A DNA stretch of 10,828 bases from Cytophagales bacterium (GTDB lineage Bacteria > Bacteroidota > Bacteroidia > Cytophagales > Cyclobacteriaceae), in NCBI GenBank assembly GCA_027317105.1, contig DAHVFH010000172.1, forward strand, positions 1-10,828, given 5' to 3'. Positions 5,082 to 10,828 of this stretch are shown here, piece after piece. Positions within the stretch are counted from its first letter, which is position 1. Each line of letters opens with the position of its first letter. The notes under the pieces are model-generated. The model was given only the letters and a program-made list of their open reading frames with translations, was not told where the DNA came from and ran no database searches. Position numbers and translations under genes: made by a program.

Positions 5082-5651
5082 ATGCGTCACAATAATCGAG
5101 TGAAAAAATTAATATCCATAGTGCTGGTCATCATATTCCTGTTTAGTGTGGTAGGATATTATGGTATTTATATGGCGATGCTTAGACAAGCGAACATTGC
5201 CATTGCTCACCAAATTGATAATGATGACTATGGAGTTGATCAAACATTTACCATCAAGATTCCATTAACTCTTCCGTACCCTATCCAGCAAGACGAGTTC
5301 CAAAACTTGCAAGGTGATTTCGAGCATCGTGGAGAATTTTATAAACTAGTGAAACAAAAATATTTAAATGATACCTTGTATGTTGTTTGCTTAAGAAATA
5401 TTGATAAAAAAAAGGCATTCAAAGTATTCTCTGATTTTGTCAAATTATCCACGGATCAAACTTCGAGCTCAAATAATCAGTCGACAAAGACAATCTTAAA
5501 CTTCATTAAAGATTTCAATTCCTTGACTTCACGTATTGAATACTCTGATCGGGTTGGTATTGACCTGAAACTTCCTTTCCCACTTCTAAAACCAAGAATT
5601 CTTTCTTGGTATAAAGTGATCAACTCACCACCACCAGAGGTCAACTGCTGA
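5082..5651 (+). CDS. Uncharacterised protein with one N-terminal membrane anchor
   Basis: From the ATG at 5082 the protein is 189 residues. The frame opens at a GTG (5028), and an ATG at 5034 has AAAGG just upstream, so a longer form with a hydrophobic leader is possible. After MRHNNRVKK a single hydrophobic helix (about residues 11-32, LISIVLVIIFLFSVVGYYGIY) is followed by a soluble region, presumably periplasmic. That region includes IKIPLTLPYP (about 58-67), a segment rich in aromatic and charged residues, and a serine/threonine/asparagine-rich linker (STDQTSSSNNQST). The layout resembles small Bacteroidota proteins of unknown function that begin KK-hydrophobic-VGYY and contain an IKIPLxLP strand. 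No catalytic motif is visible. The gene stands alone, 213 bp before the next. Confidence 0.7.
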   Translation: MRHNNRVKKLISIVLVIIFLFSVVGYYGIYMAMLRQANIAIAHQIDNDDYGVDQTFTIKIPLTLPYPIQQDEFQNLQGDFEHRGEFYKLVKQKYLNDTLYVVCLRNIDKKKAFKVFSDFVKLSTDQTSSSNNQSTKTILNFIKDFNSLTSRIEYSDRVGIDLKLPFPLLKPRILSWYKVINSPPPEVNC

Positions 5652-5864
5652 TCTTGTACCATAAACTGAAGGAAAATCACCGACCTATTCTGGGTGTGGA
5701 CTAATTCACATCCTTGATCTTACTTTAGATGGAAAACCCACCTTTTCAACGATAAGGATTGTCATTGAAATTTATGGACAAGTAATTCCTTTTTCGGGCT
5801 CCTACCCGGACAAAAGATTACGAGAGTAATCGGTTATGTCTTAATCTATTACAAATTTTCTACT
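5652..5864. other. Intergenic region before the barrel-lipoprotein operon
   Basis: I see no coding sequence, no confident terminator and no good match to the Bacteroidota -7/-33 promoter. The only structure is a weak GGG-CTCCTA-CCC hairpin near 5798-5811. The promoter of the following operon must lie here or further upstream. Confidence 0.3.
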
Positions 5865-6791
5865 ATGAAAAAAATAATACTTGGAATATTCATTGCGGTG
5901 GTGTCCTGTTTCGGATTGACCGCACAAACGCCAATGATCACTGATGGAATGATGATGCCCAAAAAAGTACTGGGCAACGGAATCTTTTACGGTGTTGACA
6001 GTTGGAAAAACTATTGGGAGGGGACACTCAAACGTGACAACCAAAACATTGGAACGCTTACGACCCGAAGTGTAACCTGGATGGGTACATACGGTGTAAC
6101 TGATAAGCTTACTCTGATAACACTGCTCCCTTACGTTTGGACAAAGGCCAGCAGTGGCACTTTGCATGGTATGGCGGGCATTCAAGATTTTACATTGACG
6201 CTAAAGTATAGATTCCTGACGAAAAAGATTGGCCAAAGCGACCTGCATTTTTTTTCACTTGGTTCCATTACCTTGCCAGCTAGCAACTATACACCTGATT
6301 TTCTTCCATTGTCAATCGGGTTGGGCAGTAAAAACCTTTCGTATCGATTCACCTCTACCTATTCATTAAAGGGAGCCTGGCGGTTTACAGCCTCCGGTGC
6401 TTATACCTGGCGGAGCAACATCTTTTTGGATCGTCCCTCATATTATGCCAATGGCCAACTCTACAATACCAATGAGGTGCAAATGTTTGGCCTTTTTGAT
6501 TTTATTGTTCGCGCTGGATATCATGGACCCAACTGGCATGCGGAACTATTCTATACACAACAAAATACGTTGGGCGGCAGCGACATCCGTAGGCAAGACA
6601 TGCCTTTTGCATCGAACAAAATGAACTTTTCTAAAGTAGGTCTTTCCACTTTGTGGTCAGTTCCCTATGTAAAAAACCTGGCAGCCAGGATTTGGGGAAG
6701 CTACACAGTGGCAGGCCGGAATGTTGGCCAAAGCACTACCGCAATGGCTGGCTTAATGTACATGATACCATTTTCAAAAACACAACCTTAA
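5865..6791 (+). CDS. Outer-membrane beta-barrel protein
   Basis: 308 residues. The signal peptide is MKKIILGIFIAVVSCFGLTAQ, with cleavage likely after LTAQ, a common Bacteroidota site. The rest alternates short amphipathic strands rich in aromatic residues (for example LTLITLLPYVWT, FTLTLKYRFL, HAELFYTQQNTL, ARIWGSYTVAG) and ends near a strand MAGLMYMIPFS, as expected of an outer-membrane barrel. The overall pattern, including an early TRSVTWMGTYGVTDKLTLITLLPYV segment, resembles MetA/phenol-degradation-like transporters (Pfam Phenol_MetA_deg), which are presumed to pass hydrophobic substrates. Substrate is unknown. The stop is 5 nt before the PAP2 lipoprotein gene, so both products probably work together at the outer membrane. 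Confidence 0.75.
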   Translation: MKKIILGIFIAVVSCFGLTAQTPMITDGMMMPKKVLGNGIFYGVDSWKNYWEGTLKRDNQNIGTLTTRSVTWMGTYGVTDKLTLITLLPYVWTKASSGTLHGMAGIQDFTLTLKYRFLTKKIGQSDLHFFSLGSITLPASNYTPDFLPLSIGLGSKNLSYRFTSTYSLKGAWRFTASGAYTWRSNIFLDRPSYYANGQLYNTNEVQMFGLFDFIVRAGYHGPNWHAELFYTQQNTLGGSDIRRQDMPFASNKMNFSKVGLSTLWSVPYVKNLAARIWGSYTVAGRNVGQSTTAMAGLMYMIPFSKTQP

Positions 6792-6796
6792 TAACA

Positions 6797-8404
6797 ATGA
6801 AAACATTTCACCATTTTATAACCGCCTTGTTTATCTCTTTTTTCAGCCTTGTCACCAGTTGCAACAATGAGGTTAATACTACAGGAGGTCTTGCTCCTTT
6901 GCAACCGACAAATTTGGACGAGAACGCTGGCACATGGGCTCCGGTCTATGTCTCTTCTTATACAAAGTATGCAGGCGTTGTGCCTGCCCCCACAGACACT
7001 TCTTCGATAGCTTATAAGACGGAGTTGGCCAGCATCAAGAACCTACAGAGCACGATTACTCAAGGACAAAAGGATGCCATCAATTATTGGAGTGACGGGG
7101 GGGTACTGCGCTGGAACGAGATCTTTCGTGAACTAGTGGCGCGATACAACTTAGCCCCGGCTCCGCTATCGAACAATACCTATCCAGGTCCTGATCCGAA
7201 CAATCCATTTGGGGATCCGCAGTTTCCATTTGCCAATCCGCCTTATGCCGCACGTGCGTTTAGTTATGTAAGTGTTGCAATCTATGATGCTTTGAAAGCT
7301 GCCTGGTATTATAAATATAAATACAATCGCCCTTCGCCATATTTGGTAAACAAGGGAATTAAGTCCTTGATGCCTCAAATTAACATTCCTTCATATCCCT
7401 CAGAAGAGGCGGTCATGTCAGGAGCTGCCCAAACTATCTTGCAAGCAATGTTCCCTGGTGCTGGCGATGAGATACTTACTAAAGCAGGTCAGCAAAGAGC
7501 GGCAGCATTACAGTCAGGAAGAGCATCTTCCAGCGACATCTCAGTTGGTTTGGCATTAGGCAAGGCCGTGGCACAAGATTTTTTGACCAGGGCTGGTGCC
7601 GACGGTATGAGTACAGCCGTAGGAACTCCAACCCAGTGGCAAGCATTGGGCGATTCAGCAAAATTGCATTGGTCACATTTACTAAATCCAGTACCGGCAA
7701 TTGATGTGATCCCTTGGGTAAGCCTTGATCTTCCATCGCGGCCTCCAATGCTTCCGTTTTTCGGAGCCAAGACTTCTCCAGGTCTTGGGGTAATGGGGTG
7801 GATGATGTCTACTTCCGATTTTATCAATGTGCGTCCTGGTCCACCGCCTGTTGCTACAAGCGATTCCATGAAATCACAACTGGCTGAAACAAAATACTAT
7901 TCAGAACACTTGACCAACTCCCGTGAAGAAACCGTTCTCAAATGGGCCGATGGCCTTGGAACTTTCACACCGCCAGGACATTGGAACCAAATTGCAGAAG
8001 GCTATATACGGGATGCGCATTTTAGCGAGGTCAGGGCCGCACGGGCTTTTGCCCTATTAAACATGGCATTGCACGATGCAGGGATCGGATGCTGGGAGTG
8101 CAAATATTATTATTACAATCCGAGGCCAACCCAATTGGATCCGTCCGTAAAAACGGGCACGGGCATACCGAATTTTCCTTCCTACGCATCAGGTCATTCA
8201 ACATTTTCGGCAGCCGCAGCCACAGTACTATCCTATCTTTTTCCTAGCAATGCTGATTATTTTAATGGACAAGCTCAAGAGGCCGCACTCTCCAGACTCT
8301 ATGCCGGCATACACTACCGCATTGATTGTGAGGTCGGCTTAGTCCATGGCCAAAAGATTGGTGGCTACACAACAAACTTCGCCAAAAATGATGGAGCAAA
8401 TTAG
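6797..8404 (+). CDS. PAP2/vanadium-haloperoxidase-fold lipoprotein
   Basis: 535 residues from the ATG at 6797. The open frame extends back to 6653, but that part lies inside the barrel gene. The N-terminus is a lipoprotein signal with Cys22 as the lipidation site (LVTSC). The C-terminal half has the complete acid-phosphatase/haloperoxidase motif set: K436-x6-R443-P444, PSYASGH with Ser465-Gly466-His467, and S499-R500-x5-H506-x3-D510. These residues bind phosphate or vanadate. The N-terminal half repeats the same scaffold: residues 151-221 align without gaps to 414-484, but PSYPSEEAV replaces the PSxxSGH motif and the SRxxxxxHxxxD motif is absent. Whether it is a phosphatase or a vanadium-dependent haloperoxidase cannot be told from the motifs. 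Location is expected at the inner face of the outer membrane or the cell surface. Confidence 0.88.
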   Translation: MKTFHHFITALFISFFSLVTSCNNEVNTTGGLAPLQPTNLDENAGTWAPVYVSSYTKYAGVVPAPTDTSSIAYKTELASIKNLQSTITQGQKDAINYWSDGGVLRWNEIFRELVARYNLAPAPLSNNTYPGPDPNNPFGDPQFPFANPPYAARAFSYVSVAIYDALKAAWYYKYKYNRPSPYLVNKGIKSLMPQINIPSYPSEEAVMSGAAQTILQAMFPGAGDEILTKAGQQRAAALQSGRASSSDISVGLALGKAVAQDFLTRAGADGMSTAVGTPTQWQALGDSAKLHWSHLLNPVPAIDVIPWVSLDLPSRPPMLPFFGAKTSPGLGVMGWMMSTSDFINVRPGPPPVATSDSMKSQLAETKYYSEHLTNSREETVLKWADGLGTFTPPGHWNQIAEGYIRDAHFSEVRAARAFALLNMALHDAGIGCWECKYYYYNPRPTQLDPSVKTGTGIPNFPSYASGHSTFSAAAATVLSYLFPSNADYFNGQAQEAALSRLYAGIHYRIDCEVGLVHGQKIGGYTTNFAKNDGAN

Positions 8405-8492
8405 ACTTACCGTTTCAATTCATTTGAAAGTTAAGGCACGACATACAAAAGACGATTTGAAAAATGGCTGACCTAAAAAAGGTAAGTATAGT

Positions 8493-8624
8493 ATGATGAA
8501 ATATTCCCTACATAACTCAAACGGTATGCTTCAAAAATTAATAGACTTCTCGCAGGAATTTGTATACAGAAAGATTGATTACAGCAAAAAGAAAATAATC
8601 CATGATTTATGGAAGCTTCTATAA
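8493..8624 (+). CDS. Possible small leader ORF overlapping the DoxX-like gene
   Basis: 43 codons from tandem ATGs at 8493, lysine-rich at the end (IDYSKKKIIHDLWKLL). The stop TAA at 8622-8624 lies inside the start region of the next gene (ATG 8609), giving a 16-nt overlap. It matches nothing I recognise. It could be a translated leader coupling ribosomes to the DoxX-like gene, a gene remnant or chance. The surrounding 8405-8492 holds nothing clear except ACTTACC (8406-8412) facing GGTAAGT (8481-8487), too far apart to be a convincing terminator. Confidence 0.22.
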   Translation: MMKYSLHNSNGMLQKLIDFSQEFVYRKIDYSKKKIIHDLWKLL

Positions 8625-9430
8625 AAAGCATTAAGGAACAGAAAGCAGTGTACCATATTTTAAGGTTGGGAGTAGCGATGTGCTTTATCGGCCATGGTGC
8701 TTTTGGCATTATTACAAAACCTGTTTGGTGCAATTACTTTGGTGTTTTTGGAATAGGTCACGACCTGGCTTATCAATTAATGCCAGTCATTGGAAGTGTA
8801 GATATACTATTGGGTTTTGTCATGCTGATTTATCCTATTCGGGCTGTCCCTGCTTGGTTGGTCTTTTGGGGTCTACTAACTGCTTCACTTCGTCCATTTT
8901 CGGGGGAGCCTTTTGTAGAGTTCATCGAGCGGGCCGGAAATTTTGGAGCACCCTTTATGTTGTTGTCTATCGTAGGGTTTGACTGGAGGAATGCCAAGAA
9001 TTGGTTTACACGAATCTCCCCAGATATTGAATGCGATCAGAGAACGTGGCAACAGTTATCGACAAAACTCCAAATCGTGGCGTTCCTTCTATTAGTCGGC
9101 CACGGTTGTTTATTTATCATCCACAAAAAAGGATTGATAGACCAGTTATATGGTTTTCACTTTCAGTCTACTACGTCCATGGCATTCATTTTGGGTTGGT
9201 TTGAGATAGGAATAGCCTTTTTGATTTTAGTAAAGCCAATTCGCCCGTTCATACTTGCCATTTTCATTTGGAAAATGGCAAGTGAACTTTTTTATCCGCA
9301 TTATGAATTATTTGAATGGATAGAGCGTGGAGGAAGTTACACTGTGCTTTTGGCTTTGTGGCTGATCATGAAGACTTCGTTCAAACTGGTATTCTCCAGA
9401 GAAAAGGAGTTTGTAAAGTTAACACAATGA
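8609..9430 (+). CDS. DoxX-like membrane protein, internally duplicated
   Basis: 273 residues made of two related four-helix halves. The first half (about 14-123) has GHG at 28-30, GSVDILLGF at 62-70 and EFIERAG at 104-110. The second (about 150-256) has GHG at 164-166, GWFEIGIAF at 196-204 and EWIERGG at 236-242. The order and near-equal spacing of these motifs show tandem duplication. Overall it resembles DoxX/SURF4-type inner-membrane proteins, which serve redox or quinone-linked roles in some bacteria, but I cannot assign a substrate. It follows the PAP2 lipoprotein gene by 204 bp on the same strand, so a shared transcript is possible. The start is the first ATG in frame and overlaps a small upstream frame. 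Confidence 0.68.
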   Translation: MEASIKSIKEQKAVYHILRLGVAMCFIGHGAFGIITKPVWCNYFGVFGIGHDLAYQLMPVIGSVDILLGFVMLIYPIRAVPAWLVFWGLLTASLRPFSGEPFVEFIERAGNFGAPFMLLSIVGFDWRNAKNWFTRISPDIECDQRTWQQLSTKLQIVAFLLLVGHGCLFIIHKKGLIDQLYGFHFQSTTSMAFILGWFEIGIAFLILVKPIRPFILAIFIWKMASELFYPHYELFEWIERGGSYTVLLALWLIMKTSFKLVFSREKEFVKLTQ

Positions 9431-9653
9431 AAGGTTCCATTTGTTGGAAATTCCGCATCATAGTGTAAAAATATCGTGGAACTGCCGGCGCAGAACTGCC
9501 GCGCGAGCGTTTAATGAATCAAATTAAGGTGGATGTCAGAACTCAGAATTGATTCCTATCTCATTTCATCGCGATGACCTCTCAACAGAGAGAAATAATT
9601 TTTTTGATTTGCTCTAAACGAAACTGCAGAGGGGAGTCGCCAGAATCTATCAG
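9431..9653. other. Intergenic debris: IS21-like tip and MITE-like tip
   Basis: TGGAAATTCCGCA (9445-9457) is the exact reverse complement of the IS21-like tip at 129-141. Twenty-two bases further on, GAACTGCCGGCGCA (9479-9492) matches the MITE terminal repeat and is followed by a related block, GAACTGCCGCGCGA (9493-9506). No MITE interior or palindrome follows, so these are remnants. The short TTCCA-TTTGT-TGGAA hairpin at 9435-9449 is a weak terminator candidate between the convergent genes. Nothing coding is seen. Confidence 0.35.
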
Positions 9654-10433
9654 TCAGTCGAATAAGTAGCGGTTCGCGTCCTCCATACTCCTAATTAAAT
9701 TGTCCGTTTCCTCAATGAACACATCCACATGTATACTCCTTTCTTCGTCTGTCTCGTATTCTTGCATAAGACTGACAACTTGCTGTACATATTCATTGAC
9801 AGAGGCTGACAATCTCGATAATTTTTTATTGAGATCCGGGTTAATAAATTCACAGGGAATGATTCCTAGCGAAGCGTCTGTCCTGTTGTTTCGTTTACTA
9901 TTGGTGCTTCCGGATACAGGTCTTAAGTTTTCGATGGTGTGGAAATACTTGGTTGCACCAACATTTGTAAATCTGTAGAGAACGTCTTCTCCGTATTGAT
10001 CCAGTACTATCGGATCATCTACATAATCAACGCCCTTTTTTAGTTTACCATCTTCTAGAGGCAGTCTTGAAACACAAGCCCAGACAGTACCGTCAGCTTT
10101 TTCTCCCCGAAATTCATACAACAGCCTCTCTTGGATCTTATTCCATGGAATTATATGATCAACCTGAGCAGTCTTTAGTGAAAGGAGGGATCCATCATGG
10201 CCAATGACCATTGGACCAGATCTACTTGTATAGTCTGAGTTAAAGTGGTTTTGAAATAGATAATTCCTAACTCTCTCCGCATTTGGAAGCCAACCAGGGC
10301 GACCGCCTTTATATGGTTTCGGCTTCACCTTGCTAAGATACTCGTTTAGAAAAAGAGGAAGAGTTCCGTACGAAGTGCGTACTGGGTCTACATTATTGTA
10401 ATTACTCTCATAAAAGTCATCTATTTCCATCAT
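9654..10433 (-). CDS. HNH nuclease family protein
   Basis: 259 residues, starting at the first of two adjacent ATGs. The HNH core is split by an insertion of about 70 residues: QVDHIIPW (D92-H93) forms the first strand-turn, and ENLRPVSGSTNSKRNN (N169, N178, with K180/R181) supplies the Asn and helix. This is the usual NLxxxxxxxNxxK/R end of a beta-beta-alpha-metal nuclease motif. No CxxC zinc ribbon is visible. The N-terminal 90 residues (including KPYKGGRPGWLPNAERVRNYLF) and a helical, acidic C-terminus (about 200-259, with SVNEYVQQVVSLMQEYETDEE) are unrecognised and may give target specificity. No methyltransferase or helicase partner is in the window. It could be a stand-alone restriction-type nuclease, an anti-phage protein or a mobile-element nuclease. 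Confidence 0.8.
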   Translation of the reverse strand: MMEIDDFYESNYNNVDPVRTSYGTLPLFLNEYLSKVKPKPYKGGRPGWLPNAERVRNYLFQNHFNSDYTSRSGPMVIGHDGSLLSLKTAQVDHIIPWNKIQERLLYEFRGEKADGTVWACVSRLPLEDGKLKKGVDYVDDPIVLDQYGEDVLYRFTNVGATKYFHTIENLRPVSGSTNSKRNNRTDASLGIIPCEFINPDLNKKLSRLSASVNEYVQQVVSLMQEYETDEERSIHVDVFIEETDNLIRSMEDANRYLFD

Positions 10434-10504
10434 TTATTTAGTAAGTGTACAGATATCGTTTTCAAAGCTTCTACAAATCGCTATGGTATTCTTTATCGAA
10501 TTTT

Positions 10505-10607
10505 TCATTCACTTTTTCTGGAGCGTATTTGATTATCGAATTCAATTAATTGATGTTCAAATCTTCGTTTCTTGAAAACCGTTGCTAAAAAGAACAACGA
10601 TAACGGT
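10505..10607 (-). pseudogene. C-terminal fragment of a small membrane protein, cut by an IS66 element
   Basis: The minus-strand frame continues to 10747, but everything above 10607 is inside the second IS66 element. The native part is about 33 residues: a hydrophobic segment PLSLFFLATVF followed by a basic and charged tail KKRRFEHQLIEFDNQIRSRKSE. It lies 71 bp upstream of the HNH gene on the same strand and may once have been its operon neighbour. The fragment is too short to classify, and it could also be a chance frame. Confidence 0.28.
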
Positions 10608-10731
10608 GTAAGCCCGCACATCATAATTACCTGTAATTCAAAAAAAAGCTTAAATGAACCTTCCAATAAAACAGATGTCATTGTGGCGTATCCGAACGGT
10701 GAACTACATATTTTCTGAGGCATAAGGTGAA

Positions 10732-10755
10732 GGTAGTTTTGTGTCAAACTCTACC
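10732..10755 (+). promoter_or_regulatory. Stem-loop two bases before the second tnpA start
   Basis: GGTAG (10732-10736) pairs perfectly with CTACC (10751-10755). Inside, TTTG pairs with CAAA around a TGT loop. Its position relative to the ATG, and the GGTGA-GGTAGTTTTG lead-in, match the first IS66 element at 593-614. Confidence 0.45.
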
Positions 10756-10757
10756 GT

Positions 10758-10828
10758 ATGACTTCAGCACTTGAACCGACACAGCAATTGATGTTTTCTT
10801 TGATAAAAATCTGGGAGGCCAGCGGCCA
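10758..10828 (+). CDS. tnpA: IS66-family TnpA, N-terminal part
   Basis: The frame reads MTSALEPTQQLMFSLIKIWE then ASG and continues past the window edge. MFSLI-x-x-W-x-x-SG matches residues 13-24 of the first element's TnpA (MFSLIESWKTSG), while the first dozen residues differ. This is sufficient to call an IS66 Orf1. Whether the rest of the gene is intact cannot be seen. Confidence 0.8.
   Translation, partial: MTSALEPTQQLMFSLIKIWEASG

Larger units (their letters stand above)
10608..10828 (+). mobile_element. Second IS66-family element, left end (partial)
   Basis: GTAAGC at 10608-10613 starts a left end resembling, but not identical to, the first element (GTAAGCCCGCACATCATAAT versus GTAAGCATCCGATGAAGTAC). 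A tnpA start follows at 10758. The untranslated leader is 150 bp, against 67 bp in the first element, so this is a different IS66 type and not a second copy. The right end and target duplication lie beyond the window. The expected duplicated octamer would be ATAACGGT (10600-10607). Confidence 0.7.

Noticed and set aside
7489..7869. Minus-strand 126-codon frame
   Set aside because: It is antisense to the well-supported PAP2 lipoprotein gene and has no recognisable motif.
8680..8982. Plus-strand 100-codon frame in the DoxX-like gene
   Set aside because: It is an overlapping alternate frame inside a gene with strong membrane-protein repeats.
9479..9515. Integron attC site
   Set aside because: The expected RYYYAAC/GTTRRRY core pair is not present, and there is no integrase or cassette structure.

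Overview
The window looks like an accessory, insertion-sequence-rich stretch of a Bacteroidota chromosome or plasmid, probably of the Cytophagales/Chitinophaga type. The basis is moderate GC, start codons mostly without Shine-Dalgarno sequences, TTTG-containing promoter-like elements, a Bacteroidota-style IS66 and IS21-like ends, and small Bacteroidota families (HTH_34-type winged helix next to a membrane protein, outer-membrane barrel plus lipoprotein). No rRNA, tRNA or CRISPR array is visible.

Layout. Positions 1-141 carry an IS21-like right end with two 24-25 bp GTGGTCAC repeats. A decayed minus-strand gene (221-361) follows, cut by a 154-bp MITE-like element (393-546). That element has 19-bp terminal inverted repeats and two internal TTGTTCCAA-NN-TTGGAACAA palindromes, placed symmetrically about its centre. 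A complete IS66-family element (549-2882; tnpA, tnpB, tnpC) sits right at its edge, bounded by a perfect 8-bp duplication. Next come a membrane protein and a winged-helix regulator in one operon (3035-3957), then a second membrane protein gene (4016-4642). Both transcription units are preceded by the same 28-bp sequence, which contains a 17-bp palindrome. The second membrane gene is broken by a 127-bp internally deleted IS21-like element (4603-4729), and a second, truncated copy of the MITE (4728-4870) abuts that.

The next block encodes envelope proteins: an unrecognised single-pass protein (5082-5651), an outer-membrane beta-barrel (5865-6791), a lipoprotein of the PAP2/vanadium-haloperoxidase fold (6797-8404) and an internally duplicated DoxX-like membrane protein (8609-9430). 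Barrel and PAP2 lipoprotein are 5 nt apart and almost certainly co-transcribed. After another piece of IS21-tip and MITE-tip debris (about 9445-9506) lies a convergent minus-strand HNH nuclease gene (9654-10433). It is followed by a membrane-protein fragment cut by the left end of a second, different IS66 element (10608 to the window edge).

The strongest unexplained signals are: (1) the symmetric operator-bearing MITE present in two direct copies flanking the regulator cassette; (2) the shared operator/promoter that defines a small regulon for the winged-helix protein; (3) a stem-loop at the tnpA start codon in both IS66 elements; (4) the duplicated architecture of the PAP2 lipoprotein, with one intact and one dead active site.
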